Assembly (NCBI GenBank): GCA_003868215.1
Contig: QWDQ01000026.1
Location: 186,001 to 250,000 of the forward strand
Length of the DNA: 64,000 nucleotides
Source of the DNA: Pseudophaeomoniella oleicola
Lineage: Eukaryota > Ascomycota > Eurotiomycetes > Phaeomoniellales > Phaeomoniellaceae
Direction: 5' to 3'
The first letter of the stretch is position 1. Every line of letters begins with the position of its first letter. The notes below the pieces were generated by a model, which saw only the letters and a list, made by a program, of their open reading frames with translations, searched no databases and was not told the DNA's origin. The position numbers were made by a program, and so were the translations under genes. Shown one piece after another: positions 48,031 through 59,990 of this stretch.

Positions 48031-49281
48031 ATGACGTCCACCGCAGCCCATGTAGCCGCCAATTCGGCACCTGCTGGTCTTGATGCATCCCTGTTGACGA
48101 TCCAGAAAACTTCGTCTCCATGTACTGTGCCTGCCCCAGACTCTCCAGAGGTCAAAACGTCCTCCTGCTGTACAGACCACATGATAACAGTACGATGGAC
48201 GGCCTCGAATGGTTGGGAAACCCCGGAACTGCGACCATACGGTCCATTGTCTTTGATGCCGACCGCTTCAGTATTGCACTATGCAACCGAGTGTTTTGAA
48301 GGCCTGAAAGCATACCGTGGCTATGACGGAAAGCTCAGATTGTTCCGCCCAAACAGAAATTGTGAACGGATGATCAACAGTGCTACACGGATTTCTCTAC
48401 CGACTTTCAATACAGTGGAATTAGAGAAGCTCATCATGAAACTTGTTTCAGTGGACGGTCCAAAGTGGTTGCCCGCATCGAGACCAGGCGAATTCCTTTA
48501 TATTAGACCGACGTTGATTGGAACGGCAGCCGCTGTTGGAGTTCAGACACCTAGCGAGGCACTTCTCTACGTTATATGTGTCCTGATGCCCAAAATGCAC
48601 AACCCGGTTGCTCACATGCCCACGGATCCACTGACTCCCCCGGCGACTCCTGCCAATAGGACAGGTCTCAAGCTTCTTGCATCCAGCGCTGATACGATCC
48701 GCGCGTGGCCTGGTGGCTTCGGCAACGCTAAGGTTGGTGCAAATTATGGCCCAAGTCTCCTGCCACACGGCGCTGCGAAGAGCCGCGGGTTTGATCAGAT
48801 CCTGTGGCTGTTCGGGGAAGACGGCGTGGTGACAGAAGCAGGAGCCTCAAACTTCTTCGCCGTATGGAGGGCCAAAGACCAGGCCAACAAGATCGAGGTT
48901 GTTACTGCGCCCCTCACGGATGGCATTATCCTTCCCGGTGTGACTAGAGCCAGCGTATGCGACATCGCCAAGCAGACGAAATGGAGCGGTATGCACGGAA
49001 TCGAAGCAGTGGAAGTTGTGGAACGAAAATTCACCATGCAGGATCTATGTGATGCCGATGCCGAAGGACGCCTACTGGAAGCATTCTGTTCCGGTACTGC
49101 ATACTTCATCGCTTCCGTCAGCGAAATCCATTACAGAGGAAAAGATATCGTGCTACCTCTTGGCAAAGGTGAGGGGACACTCGTTGCGGACACCATCAAG
49201 CACAGGCTGGAAGGCATCATGTACGGAACAGAACAGCATCCTTGGGGTATCGTTCTTGAGGAGGGACCTGTCTTAGCTTGA
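48031..49281 (+). CDS. branched-chain amino acid aminotransferase, class IV
   Basis: PLP enzyme that interconverts leucine, isoleucine or valine and their 2-oxo acids with glutamate/2-oxoglutarate. Single exon, 416 residues. Motifs run in order: LHYATECFEGLKAYRGYDGK, LRLFRPNRNCERMINSATR, GEFLYIRPTLIGTAA, the catalytic-lysine region NAKVGANYGPSLLP (Lys234), DQILWLFGEDGVVTEAGASN and LTDGIILPGVTRASV. The first 40 residues are Ser/Ala-rich with few Arg, so a mitochondrial presequence is not obvious and a cytosolic enzyme is possible. Fungi usually carry several BCAT paralogues. This one lies beside esterases and a transcription factor and may be a specialised copy. Confidence 0.93.
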   Translation: MTSTAAHVAANSAPAGLDASLLTIQKTSSPCTVPAPDSPEVKTSSCCTDHMITVRWTASNGWETPELRPYGPLSLMPTASVLHYATECFEGLKAYRGYDGKLRLFRPNRNCERMINSATRISLPTFNTVELEKLIMKLVSVDGPKWLPASRPGEFLYIRPTLIGTAAAVGVQTPSEALLYVICVLMPKMHNPVAHMPTDPLTPPATPANRTGLKLLASSADTIRAWPGGFGNAKVGANYGPSLLPHGAAKSRGFDQILWLFGEDGVVTEAGASNFFAVWRAKDQANKIEVVTAPLTDGIILPGVTRASVCDIAKQTKWSGMHGIEAVEVVERKFTMQDLCDADAEGRLLEAFCSGTAYFIASVSEIHYRGKDIVLPLGKGEGTLVADTIKHRLEGIMYGTEQHPWGIVLEEGPVLA

Positions 49282-49678
49282 ATATATATATTAATGATAA
49301 TGACTTTCTAGATCGTATTCAAAGGTTCTCTGTTTCGGCTAGTCCTAGCTGCCTTGGTCCCCGCCAATTTACATATCCTGTACCAGTATATCCATACCTG
49401 CAGGAAGATTTTGGTAGTCTCAATATGTCTCTCATGGAATTGTAGATGTGTATACCTCGGTTATGTATATATAGGGGACTTCCCCGCTGAACGAAAGTGT
49501 GGCATCTCTTTTGCTGCTTGAAGTATGTTTGGATGCGAGATAGACATATTTGTCAGAATTGGTTATGCTATTCTGTGTTGCAATGGCGTAAGTACGTCAT
49601 CTCTATCGGGCTACGTCTATATCATATGTCTTCTCGACCAATTCCATAGTCTTCATATACAATAAACACACTTTTATC
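49282..49678. other. intergenic, no supported gene
   Basis: 3' flank of the aminotransferase gene and promoter of the downstream esterase; no frame or repeat of note. Confidence 0.4.
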
Positions 49679-51035
49679 ATGCCGTCTCTGGCACGACCAG
49701 CAGCGGTCGTCTTCCCTTTACTTCTTGTGTTGTTTGCAAGTATACTTTTTCAACCATTACAGAGGTGGTTTACAGTGATAGGGGTAACAAGACGCCCATC
49801 TGCACCAGAGGTTCTTCGACGACGGCAGCTGGTATATATCCCAGACACCGTCCAGTGTGAAGATCTGCATTATTTGCCTTCCGCAAACCTGCTTCTCACA
49901 GCTTGTGAGGATGAAGAAAGTCAGAGGTACAAGTGGTTCCCAGGATTGGGCCATCTGGACGACATGGAAGTCACAAGTCAAGGCTCGTTCCATGTTATCG
50001 ATCCGACGGTACGCGGTGCTCGTCCCTGGAATCCAGTAACATACCAAGGGTACTGATGCGTCGTCGTGACAGACTTTCAAGACTCGGCGACTCATTTTTG
50101 AAGGCTTCTCTGGGCCATTTGTGACACACGGAATTGATGTCATTCCGGATTCTGCTGATGCGAACACGTTCCATGTCTTTGCAGTCAACCATCTGCCAAA
50201 TCCAGATTTTAAAGCAGGCAAGAGAAAAGTACCAAAAGCTCGTTCGCAGATTGAAATTTTCCGTTATCATCATGGATCCGACTACATAACGCATCAACGA
50301 TCTGTCCGTCATCCGTTGATCCGCACACCCAACGACATACATGCCACCGGATCAAGGTCATTCTATGTGACAAATGACCACCATTACCGAGAAGGGCTTG
50401 GTCGGCAGTTCGAAGATGCTGTTCCTGCTACAACATGGTCAGACGTTGTGTATGTCGAAATTTCTGAGCACCCGAGCTACAGTGACGGAGAGAGCAGTGT
50501 GAATGCCTCCATAGCACTGCGAGGCTTGAACACAAACAACGGTATCGGCCACGCGAGGGATGCTACAGGCAAGTATAAAGAGGAAGTCATGATCGTGAGT
50601 GCCTCCAGAGGGATTTTATACAGAGCTACAGCAGTAGATAATGCCAGCGGCAACCACAATCTCAGCATCTTGGAGAGCATAGAACTGGATTCGTCGCTTG
50701 ACAATCCTTCATATTTTTCGGATCCTTATCCCACCCTTGGACGGGATTCGAGTGGGTATGTTTTGGCTGGTCTCATGAAGGCAGCCATATTCTCCGGCCA
50801 AACAAGGATTCCGGACGCCGCAGATCCAGGGCTGGTGTGGTTCGTAACTAAATCCGAGGACCAGCAGTGGACCAAGAGGTTGATCTTCGAAGGTGACGGC
50901 AGAGACTTACGAACTGCTGCAACAGCAGTTTTGGTGCCTATAGATCCGGCCAAGGAAGGAGGAGTTAAGAGGGCATGGCTATTCGTTACAGGGTTCTTGT
51001 CAAGGAGCATGATTGCTGTCAAAGTTGATATATGA
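49679..51035 (+). CDS. paraoxonase/arylesterase-like six-bladed propeller protein
   Basis: Two exons, 49679-50008 and 50073-51035, give 430 residues. An N-terminal hydrophobic helix (VVFPLLLVLFASILFQP, about residues 10-27) suggests a signal anchor, as in serum paraoxonases. The propeller part shows QCEDLHYLPSANLLLTACED, FVTHGIDVIPDSADANTFHV, FAVNHLP and PLIRTPNDIHATGSRSFYVT, where the PNDI and TND patterns resemble the calcium-site segments of PON-type proteins. A later NGIGHARDATGK and YVLAGLMKAAIFSG fit further blades. The family hydrolyses lactones or aryl esters, but substrate is unknown here. Downstream of a BCAT on the same strand. Confidence 0.8.
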
Positions 51036-51452
51036 AGAGGCAATGAACACCGATACGTTGACCTTGTAAAGGGGTTGAATATAGGGGCCAGCAAAGAAAG
51101 CGTTGAGGGAGCAGTCCAATTGTTAACATACTTAAAACATTCAACGTTTACCTGAGGTTTGCTTAAGCAGCGCCCCACAGACCGTTGCGATAGTTAAAGG
51201 GGTTAAGTGCCGATGCTTAGTAAACGGTCGTGGGGAACGCCATTTACACTGTAAGTTACAACATGTGGAATCATCGTCATCCATCATCTACTCTTGAAAA
51301 TTATGTCTGCAATCACTTCGATTTCCATCAACACCTGTCACTCCTCGTGGAGAACAATCCTGTCGTCTACCATGATCAAAATGTATGGCTACTTGAATGT
51401 ATGAAGTCGAAACATTGGGGTGTTGCAGGCCGGCTAGATATTTGCATGGAAA
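51036..51452. other. intergenic, searched for a zinc-cluster exon
   Basis: I looked in all frames for a CX2CX6C-type Zn(II)2Cys6 motif ahead of the transcription factor and saw none. A plus frame from 51230 overlaps the gene start in another frame and looks spurious. Confidence 0.4.
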
Positions 51453-53206
51453 ATGACCTCCTTCTCGATACCATCGTACTTCAGACCACCACAGCGACGC
51501 TTGACCCTGGAGGATGCCGGGATATTGCAGCAGAGAGGAGCTTTCACCGTCCCAGTCGACGAGCTCCGAGATGAACTGCTCAAATATTATCTCCATTTCA
51601 TCCAGGTGTTCTTACCGGTCGTGGATCTTCATGAGGTACTGCTCGCTATCTATGGCCATAGCGGCAACACCCGGAAGCAGATGAGTCCTCTTTTATTTCA
51701 CGCAATGATGTTAGCCAGCTCCAACTATGTTCCCCTTGAACATCTTCAAAGAGGAGGGTATGAAACTCGGCACGATGCAAGGCAGACCTTTTTTGAGAGG
51801 GCAAGAGTGAGTTAGACAAGAGATCAAATTTCCGATCCCAGTCGCTCACATATGGTTCAATCCAGTTGCTTTACGAGAGTGGGTATGAGAAGGATCAAGT
51901 CACTCAGGTCCAAGCTCTCCTGCTCATGACGTGTTGGTACGATCGATCCCCCGATGTCCCGGACAGCAGGATTTGGCTTGATCTGGCCGTGTCCACTCTG
52001 GGAGAATTGGTCCTAAGCTTTGGCGATTTGGATCATGCTGCACAGGGTAAATCTCACATTCGGTTATGGTGGGCTTGCTTTGTGCGAGATTCCCTTATAA
52101 GTATGGGCTCCCATCAGCCCACGATGATGAGTTCAGATCGAATTCCTATACCCCCACTAGAAATCGTTCATTTCGATATCGACGGGAACAAAGAGCGACC
52201 GATGTCTATCCCCAATGATCTCACTTCTCTTTGGGACCCTAATAAGCGAAAGCAAATGGCCGAGTTGTGCATCGAGATGACAAAACTCTGTCTGCATAGT
52301 AACAAAATACTCGCGAGTCAATATACAAGGGTTTCGAAGCCGCTGACCAATGATCAAGCAGCAGATAACGAGGCAGCTATCATGGTTCTACGACCGAGCA
52401 CCGAGAATTCCGAACAGCCTGTGACACAGCACGAACTGGAGTTGGCAGATTGGCTGGCCCAGCTGCCGGACTCAGCGAGATACATTGACCGAGTGAAGCC
52501 ATATCAAGACGACTTTTTACTGTCGAACACTGCATTGATGCATATGTTATATTATACAGCCCTTTCTAATCTGTACCGGCCGGAGCTCCTTCGCCGAGAT
52601 CTCTCAGCCCAGCAGAAGGCCCCTAAGCAAATTGCACAAGATCGAATCCGATCAGCCTCATGCCACGTTACAGCCATTGCTCAGAGGCTTTACGTCTACG
52701 GAGTCATACAATGGGTTCCCCAAATTCGAATAACAATTCTCTCAGCGACAATAATGGACCTTCTTTCTGTGATCAAGAACTCTAGCGCCGCAGAGAGGTG
52801 GCAAGCGCTTCAACAATTAGCGATAGCCATGCAGGCCTTCCGAGCCCCGACCGACCATTACCAGCGGACGTCGCAGCTTTTCATGACCTATGTTGACCGA
52901 GAAGTGCAACATATCATCGACAGCAATGCCTCTGTCGAATACCTTCCGGCTCAGAAGAACTCTACAATGGTTGATGCAAACTCTTTGCCTCGCCCTGCAG
53001 AAAGGCAACAATATAACAGCTACTTTAGCACCGCAAATCATCCTGAAATGACTATACCAGAGACAACCCTTCCCACCATCTCTGGAGGAAGTAGCAGCGA
53101 AGTTCGCCCAATGAGCTCTTCACATACTCCTGGATTTGACGCCTCGACGGAACTATTTCCACTTGAGGCTTTTATTGACCTTGAAGCATTTGGTATAATG
53201 TGGTGA
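51453..53206 (+). CDS. fungal-specific transcription factor domain protein lacking a zinc cluster
   Basis: Two exons, 51453-51806 and 51866-53206, give 564 residues. The first 118 residues resemble the start of the middle homology region of cutinase-regulator (CTF1)-type factors (PSYFRPPQRRLTLEDAGILQ, FTVPVDELRDELLKYYLHFI, QVFLPVVDLHEVLLAIYG). The core continues with QVQALLLMTCWYDRSPDVPD, RIWLDLAVSTL and RLWWACFVRDSLISMG. The C-terminus has FPLEAFIDLEAFGIMW, a possible activation segment. An upstream stop codon in frame (TAG just before the start) and the absence of a Cys6 motif nearby mean the usual DNA-binding domain is missing. It may act as a cofactor or be an N-terminally shortened gene. 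Confidence 0.8.
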
Positions 53207-53325
53207 TGGTGGACCGTATCACTACTACGCTTACCTTCCATCTATGGCTATAGCTATCGAGGTTAATGGACTCACCATTATGGATCACGTTTTATTCAGC
53301 AAATATCCTTGGATTTCTCTCTTGT

Positions 53326-55404
53326 TCACTGCCGCAATCCCTCTGCGATTCCCCAGAGGTACCCACATCTATCTTTCTGGTCTTGAGGTACATCCTCCAT
53401 ATCCACCCCGACGCCGCCATACACATCTCCGAACCTCAATCTCCTTGCTAAGCTCTCGCCTTTGTAGCCATCGTCGCCCTCACCCCACACAAACCTCTCC
53501 CAATAGGGCAAAACTCCCTCCTTGTCTAGTTGCGCATTCGGATCCAAAAATCGCACGAATCTCGTCCAATAGCCCTGAATAATTGGTACAATCCATGCAT
53601 TGGTTGAGTTATAACTTGAAGGAGCCGCACCTCCAACATACTCCGGTCCGAAGATGGCGTTCAGCTCCACAGTATGCGGCACTCCGTATCCTTCCGTTGA
53701 TTGAGTTGGGTCTAGGACGTTGTAACGATACAACCAAATAGGCACATCCGAGCTATATCCAGACGCCGTTGAGTTATCACGCTGCAGGAGCTTTGCGCGA
53801 GGGGCAAGATTCCGAGGCTTTGCGCGCCATGCTGTCCTCGTATCTGATGATGAAGCATATGAGGATGGAATTGATGTATAGCTCGCTGCACAGAAGATCC
53901 CAGGACAGTTATATCGTATTTCCCCATACGCATTTGACGCCTGTCTCCAGTACACCCCTGCACCAGGATATGTTTCATTAAGGTCCAATGGATACAGATA
54001 CATCTGGTTTATCCTGTCCAGCTCCGCCTGCGAAATCGAGGGCCACTGGTTCTTAATGAATACGTCGGTGTCGTTAACACTCGACGTATTTCTCGGAACG
54101 AAGACAGTTCCTTCGTTTTGGTCATCGCCGTATATCGCGGGTAGATGAATATAGTTGCCCTTCGCATATGCCGAATACGTGTAATCCTGGATCAGATCGC
54201 CATCCAACACTGGGGAGTACATGTACAATGGCACACCCTGGGCACCTGGCGATGGAACATTGATATTTACACGCTGGAGTGCTTCCGCAGGAAGTGATCG
54301 GAGACAGCTCAATGTATCTGTGGTAGTTATGGTGCCATTATTACTACCAGTACTACAATTCGCTCTTGCGACGAGGCCATCGTATTGATACTGGGTTTCG
54401 GAAACAGTGAACACTGTACCAAATGATTGAGATTCCGCAGCAGTGCCGTGGAAAAGGTTGTCATTTCTACCGCCGTAAGCGGTTAGGTGGAGCGTTACCG
54501 AAGCTGCTCCTGCGCTACTTCCACCGAGTACAACGTGTGCAGGATCCCCGCCGAACTGTTCTCAAAGGCTTGTGTTAATTCAGATGCTCGTCGATCTTGG
54601 GCAGTACTAGGACAAACAAAGCGTGGAACAGACCCGACATCTGTCTGCCTGCCATCACGTTTATCCTAGAAAATGCTACGCAGGGATAACTCACCTTCAG
54701 GATGTATTTGCTCACCCACTCCATTACCATTCTCTGATCCTTCAACCCGTTATTGACACTGCCGCCTTGCAAGATCTCTGGACTCGCCAGGAATCCATAT
54801 GGTCCTACTCTATAATTGAACGTCACAACAACGATCTCAAAATCGGAAGCCATGATCAAACCGCTTCCATTATAGTTTGCATTCGAGTCAACATTGAAAC
54901 CTCCACCTTGAATGTATATGAACACGGGGAGCTTGGAGGACTGGGTTGCCTTCGTCGGTGCATAGACGGAAAGAAACAGACAATCTTCAGATGCTTGTAA
55001 GGTTGTGTTGGTGTTTCCTGGGGTAGGAAGACAAATGGGTCCTTGCTGGTGATATCAAGATCCCGTTAGCTTACCAGCAGTGACCAAGTTCGGTATTCAA
55101 ACCCCATGGCATGTGGTCGATGCACATGACAGCCAAATGCACGCACCTGGTTCGCTTCCAAGACAACCTCATCGTCACTCCAATCCGGTTCTCTCGGAGC
55201 GGCAAATCGAAGTTGGCCGACAGGCGCGGCAGCATAACGCATCCCGAGCCATTGCGTGACCCCGTTAGACAGAGACACCCCTTTATACGTGGAATACGGG
55301 AGAGACACGACCTGATCCACAGCACAGACTGGTCTAACGGACGTGAGGAGAACGGAAAGAAGAAGATAGATCAAGGATCGGGGGAGAAATGACGATATAG
55401 ACAT
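53326..55404 (-). CDS. secreted type-B carboxylesterase/lipase
   Basis: Alpha/beta-hydrolase of the carboxylesterase B family. Three exons, 55147-55404, 54695-55045 and 53326-54555, give 612 residues. A clear signal peptide (LIYLLLSVLLTSVRPVCA) spans about residues 10-28. The enzyme core shows WLGMRYAAAPVGQLRFAAP, ASEDCLFLSVYAP, an oxyanion-hole region FIYIQGGGFN and the nucleophile elbow GGSSAGA (Ser217). The acidic-residue region is YGDDQNEGT and the His region YGVPHTVELNAIFG. Many NxS/T sites suggest glycosylation. It converges on the transcription factor gene, with only about 120 bases between stops. Confidence 0.9.
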
Positions 55405-56747
55405 CTTTTCCCACTTCCTCCCCGAAAGACAATCAGATAGTAAAACAAGTATGCAAATACAGTGAGTGAATGTAATTACTCAGAAGAAGAGAAGAATTTC
55501 CAGCAAGAAGGAACGAAGGTATGTATGTAAGCTCGTATACATCACCCATCGGCACCCGCAGATAGATGTATATACTTCCATATCCATACATACCTGATGT
55601 ACGTACGTACGTACGTACTTGCACTCCACAACATCTAGCAATCAGGTAGGTAGGTAGGTAAATTACATACCTTATCCTCACATTCTTCCCTCCCTCCCTT
55701 CCTTCTTTTCCCCCGGGATTTCCAACAATCATATTCCCGAAATGCGGGGAGGGTCTCGAGGTGTCATTTTCAAGTATGCATGCATGCATGCGTGCAGTGC
55801 GTTTGCGTTTGCGTTGCATTGTCAAAAACAATAAGGTAAGTCCATTAATTACATTCATGTGCAGGTCGGTCTGATGACCCACGAGGACTGTATACTAATT
55901 ACTAACCCCTCTTTTCCGAATCCGAACTTCTGGGGTCGGTCGGTCGGATTGGATGTGCCAAGTAGGGTAGGGTAGGGCAGGGTAGGTATAAAAGTAGGAG
56001 AAAAAAAATGTACATATAGGCTAAATACGTATATTTACATGTACGTAAAAGATGGAGGGAGGGAGGGATGGAGGGATGTGGTTATTGGTTTGGGGGGCCG
56101 GGGGGAGAGGGAGGGAAGGAAGGAAGGAGATGGAAGATAGATATCTATATGTTACCTAGTAGTACTTTACTACAAATAATGTAGGTAGACCATGTATACG
56201 AATAACTACTCCTCTTTCCATCTCGTCTTCCTCCTCGTCCGGTTTACTCTCCTCCCATTCCCCGCCCATAGGTATGGCTGACTAAGGTATGTACATAGAC
56301 ATCGTCCTGGCCTGTACGGTACATACCTACCTTACGTAGTAAGAACCGGGCCTGGCCTGGTTAACTGACTGACTGATTGACATGCATGTTTTTGAGTCAA
56401 AATTCGTGTTGGGATCGAGGTCGAGGTTCAGCTTGCGATGTCACGGATGCTTGTTCATCTGTTGTTGGCGTTGTACATTTGTGTGGGGGGAAAGGAAAAA
56501 TATCGTGCGTAGATGAACGGTCAAAGGTGATGTAGATGTAGATGTAGATGTAGATCTACTACCGGGAGCTTGGAATAGTAAGAGTAGGGGTAATGGCAAG
56601 TTTATGGTTTGCTTGACGAAGAAAGAAGGAGAAGGAAAAGATTAGTACAGAATATTGTTCGCTAAATCGAAAAGTGAATGAAAAGTAATTTCATGACAAC
56701 GCTTTTAGCCAACCCAAAGCGATATCCTCGCCCGTCCTTTTAGTAGC
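55405..56747. repeat. intergenic region dense in microsatellites
   Basis: Contains an ACGT tetranucleotide run at 55600-55618, AGGT repeats at 55644-55660, ATGC repeats at 55776-55795, gcgttt repeats at 55799-55816, gggta repeats at 55965-55987, gagg/gaag tracts at 56052-56130 and tgtaga repeats at 56531-56556. The frames present are low-complexity and no gene is supported. It separates the possible metabolic neighbourhood from the ADI1-MMM1 core genes. Confidence 0.7.
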
Positions 56748-57454
56748 TTATACAGCAATTGTTTTTCCGTGGGTTTGGATGTATTCTTTGCGGAAAACAT
56801 TCTCGTCGGTCTCTGGAGCTCGGTTGAGAGGAGTCCATTTGGGTTCGTCTTTGAACAGTCTCATAGCTTTGATATACTGTTATGGACGGGACTGTCAGCT
56901 TTCAATCGAAGTACAAAAAAGGGCCTTGCAAATGATAGAAGGTAATATACTTACATTCTTCTCGTCCGTTGTGAATCGATGATATATCCCCGGCGGCAAG
57001 ATCAACAGGTCATTCTTCTGCACCAGTATCCTCACCCATTCATCGCCCTCGCTCCGAACATCAAAATACCCCTCGCCGTCCAGAACGTATCTGATCTCCT
57101 CGTCCTCGTGCAAATGCTCGTGGAAGAAGCTCTTGACCTTCGTTTCGTAGATGTCGCCCATGGCCTGGGGAGAGACGGTGATCTCGTCGCGGTTCCTGTA
57201 GTGCCGGTTCTGCGCGACTTCGTTCACTTGAGAGACGTCGGGGAAATGGTGGGAGATGAGGCCGAGGGAGGATAGGTAGGAGGGATCGACATCTCGGCCT
57301 GAGTCGTGCGGGAGGCGTTGGTCACCCTGCAAACAGTTGTTAGCATGCGAGACTTGCGGTCTTTGGTATTGCGCATCGAGTGCAAGATGAAGGGTAAGCG
57401 CAAGTGTCAGCGCAAAAGCCTTACCTCTTTGTTGTCGTACCAGTAAGCCCGCAT
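56748..57454 (-). CDS. ADI1: acireductone dioxygenase (methionine salvage)
   Basis: Metal-dependent cupin enzyme that oxidises acireductone in the methylthioadenosine/methionine salvage pathway, to the 2-oxo precursor of methionine with Fe or to an off-pathway product with Ni. Three exons, 57425-57454, 56955-57326 and 56748-56876, give 176 residues. The N-terminus [10 protein letters not shown] is encoded by the first 30-base exon. The metal-binding [20 protein letters not shown] carries two His and a Glu, and [12 protein letters not shown] supplies the third His. The tail [15 protein letters not shown] ends in GKTIAV. Length and motifs match the family fully. Confidence 0.95.
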
Positions 57455-57926
57455 TGTAACAATAAATAAATTCTTATCGCGGGGGGGTTGGACAGTGACC
57501 GTGGAGGGGCGTTTAATCGGTTTCCGATAGGGATTGACTGAGTCTCTAGATACTATGGCGAGATATAATAGAGCAAAGGGGAGAGTATCAATAAATCAAT
57601 GTCGCCGTCGAGAAATCTTACTCCCCTCAGCGGGACCGGAGGCTCGATACAATGACAACTTTCTACTTTGTGGGGTTCACTTCTGGTGATCATCACGGCG
57701 CCCAGCGGTGGCGTCATTTTCCCTTTGGAGAAGCACATGGTGCCATCATTGGCCAATCAACCATCATCTATTGCCATCTAACTAGACACCACTCATGGAC
57801 ATGATCATGTCGTCTTCAAGTCTGCATAACGTATCACCAGTCAGATAGGAAGGAATCAGTCGCACATGCTGTCGAAATCAGTTATGTGAACAGATTTATT
57901 CTCGCCTAAATCATCCATTGCCTGGC
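57455..57926. other. intergenic, no supported gene
   Basis: Promoter side of ADI1 and 3' flank of MMM1; a short G-rich run is at about 57480-57488. The CACGTGAC-like boxes of sulfur regulators were not found. Confidence 0.4.
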
Positions 57927-59249
57927 TCATCCGTACGCATGCTGAACTGGCATCGCACCCGGCATTCTAAATTCCGCATCCCTTGAAAGATCTCTCGCGT
58001 AAACTCCCCTCCGTCGTAGACTTTCGATCTCTTCTCTTGTGGGAAGCTCTTCATGACGAACCCTGGGCGTTTCTGCCTTATGTCCTTCCTGGCTCATTGG
58101 ACGGCCTTCTTCGTTCCCTCTTACGTTGGTCTTGCTCATTCGTGGCCATAAGCCAGGCAAGCCAACTACTTGCACACGTGGCTCCACCACCCGTTCCTCA
58201 AACCATGCCTGTACGCGTGCTTCCACAAGCTGTGCGATCTTCGGTAAGTCTTGAAGTCGTGATCGAGAGCCGACCAAACTTCGAACAGATAAATCAAGGC
58301 GGTAATCCGGAAGAAATGAGAAGGCGAGATTTGTCTTTGGTGAGCTGCTGCTCGTTCCGTGGGGTGACGCATTATCAGCGTCATTGCTGTCCGCTGGTGT
58401 CTGTGCAGCAGCGGGTATAAAACTAATAGATAGCGTGCCCGAGAACCGTACCACAGACAACGACAACGCAACAGGAAGTACCGCAGAGAACGGTTTGGGA
58501 TAATTGAGAATGAGCGAAGTCTCGATGCCAATGGTGAGGTTGTCATCTGACAAATCGACGTCCATAAGCGCTTGTAATCTTCCCCCACTCGCAGAACCTC
58601 CTACAGTGTCATCTTCAAGAGCGATGACCCGGCAGTTGCTGAATATAGGGAATTCCTCCCCAAGGGATACCTCAGTTATGGTGATATCGCCGATGAAGGA
58701 TGGCTTCTTTTCAGGATTGTTAATAGCGGCCGTCAAGGTCTGAATAATGCTGGGAACCTCTGGAGACGAGTCCTTCATGTTGTAGGCAGTCTGCCGGTAC
58801 TGAGCAATTGTCTGCGCAATAAGTACATTGAACCAATCTAAGCTCTCAGGTTGGTGGGTCGAATGTTGAGATTGTTTTCTTCCATGCTCTCCTCTCGAAT
58901 GCTTGTACGGCGCAGTCTGATAGTACGTCTTTCTCAAGATCGATGCAGTATTTGTAGAGCTGGTTGGAACAGGTCTGAGGATGCTATTCATGCTTTTCTT
59001 GTGTCTAAGGGATGTCGGTGGTGTGGATTTCGCGCTGAGAGAGTGCAGCGACATTGCGCGCCCATGTCTCGTTGCAGAGCCATGATATCCTGTTGACCGC
59101 GACGGGGTTGGCGGCGCCTCCCCAAAGATAAAAAACTTGATAAATGCCCCTATCAGTAGAACGACGCTCAATTGTCCTATCAGCAATCCCTGGGTGAATG
59201 TGAGCGAAGCTTGCTCTTGAGGAGGGGTGTAGAGTTGAGGGGTCGCCAT
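57927..59249 (-). CDS. MMM1: maintenance of mitochondrial morphology protein 1, ERMES complex
   Basis: ER-anchored subunit of the ER-mitochondria encounter structure, moving phospholipids between membranes with Mdm12 and Mdm10. Single exon, 440 residues. A short lumenal N-terminus precedes one helix ([20 protein letters not shown], about residues 22-41) and the typical FGEAPPTP. A Ser/Thr/Lys-rich linker leads to the SMP domain from about residue 135 ([20 protein letters not shown]) through [40 protein letters not shown], then [20 protein letters not shown] and [20 protein letters not shown]. The C-terminal tail is Arg/Glu-rich. Everything expected is in place. Confidence 0.95.
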   Translation of the reverse strand: MATPQLYTPPQEQASLTFTQGLLIGQLSVVLLIGAFIKFFIFGEAPPTPSRSTGYHGSATRHGRAMSLHSLSAKSTPPTSLRHKKSMNSILRPVPTSSTNTASILRKTYYQTAPYKHSRGEHGRKQSQHSTHQPESLDWFNVLIAQTIAQYRQTAYNMKDSSPEVPSIIQTLTAAINNPEKKPSFIGDITITEVSLGEEFPIFSNCRVIALEDDTVGGSASGGRLQALMDVDLSDDNLTIGIETSLILNYPKPFSAVLPVALSLSVVRFSGTLSISFIPAAAQTPADSNDADNASPHGTSSSSPKTNLAFSFLPDYRLDLSVRSLVGSRSRLQDLPKIAQLVEARVQAWFEERVVEPRVQVVGLPGLWPRMSKTNVRGNEEGRPMSQEGHKAETPRVRHEELPTREEIESLRRRGVYARDLSRDAEFRMPGAMPVQHAYG

Positions 59250-59990
59250 ATGGCAGGTTGGGCGTTAATGGATAATTCCAGCCATGCAGTCTGTACCTAT
59301 AGCTGCGCCCTAGGATAGTAGCAAACACAAATGCCACTGCTGTCTCACGAACAAAAAGCAAGAAGTGTTGTTTACTAAAAGACAGAAATCTTTAATTCAA
59401 GTGATAAAATGAATGACCATTTTCTGATGTTTTTTCAAGATCATCAACGACATCATTTTCATGAGCTTTCATTAATTACGATCTAATCTTATCGCTTGGC
59501 ATCCACGTACCTAGAGCTCCCTTCGGCAGTTTTTTGCTTACCCATTAGGGCAGTGATTCTAAGCATCACGTCCCCGGGCATCACGGCCCCCACATGCAGT
59601 GATCTACGTCGGTGTATGTCGTCGAGAGAGAACAGAGCTATAGCCTATTGAATTGATATACCTTCTGCGAACTTGCTCAATTATTTGATACGATGCCACT
59701 ACCTAAAGCCCGTGCGTTGTCGCTGTTATTTGAATGCCCCTCCTTGATTGAAACGAATAAATTTGACGATTTGTAAGTTCTCCTGCTCTCTGACCCACGT
59801 CCAGGTCGTATTGTACTCCATTGACTTGTGACCACCAAGCGGGGTGCGGGAGTGAGATGGTGTGTACTCTGGTTTGTATGTGTCGCCTTTCGGGTCCAGC
59901 GCTCCATCACCGCCTCCATGTCCTACTTGATAGATCTCCGTATTCGCGAAATGCCACGCTCAATTATCCATCCACCCTCTCCTCTCCTTT
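59250..59990. other. intergenic, no supported gene
   Basis: Promoter side of MMM1 and 3' flank of the small membrane protein. A pyrimidine-rich stretch near 59970-60020 overlaps the end of that gene. No domain-bearing frame. Confidence 0.4.
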
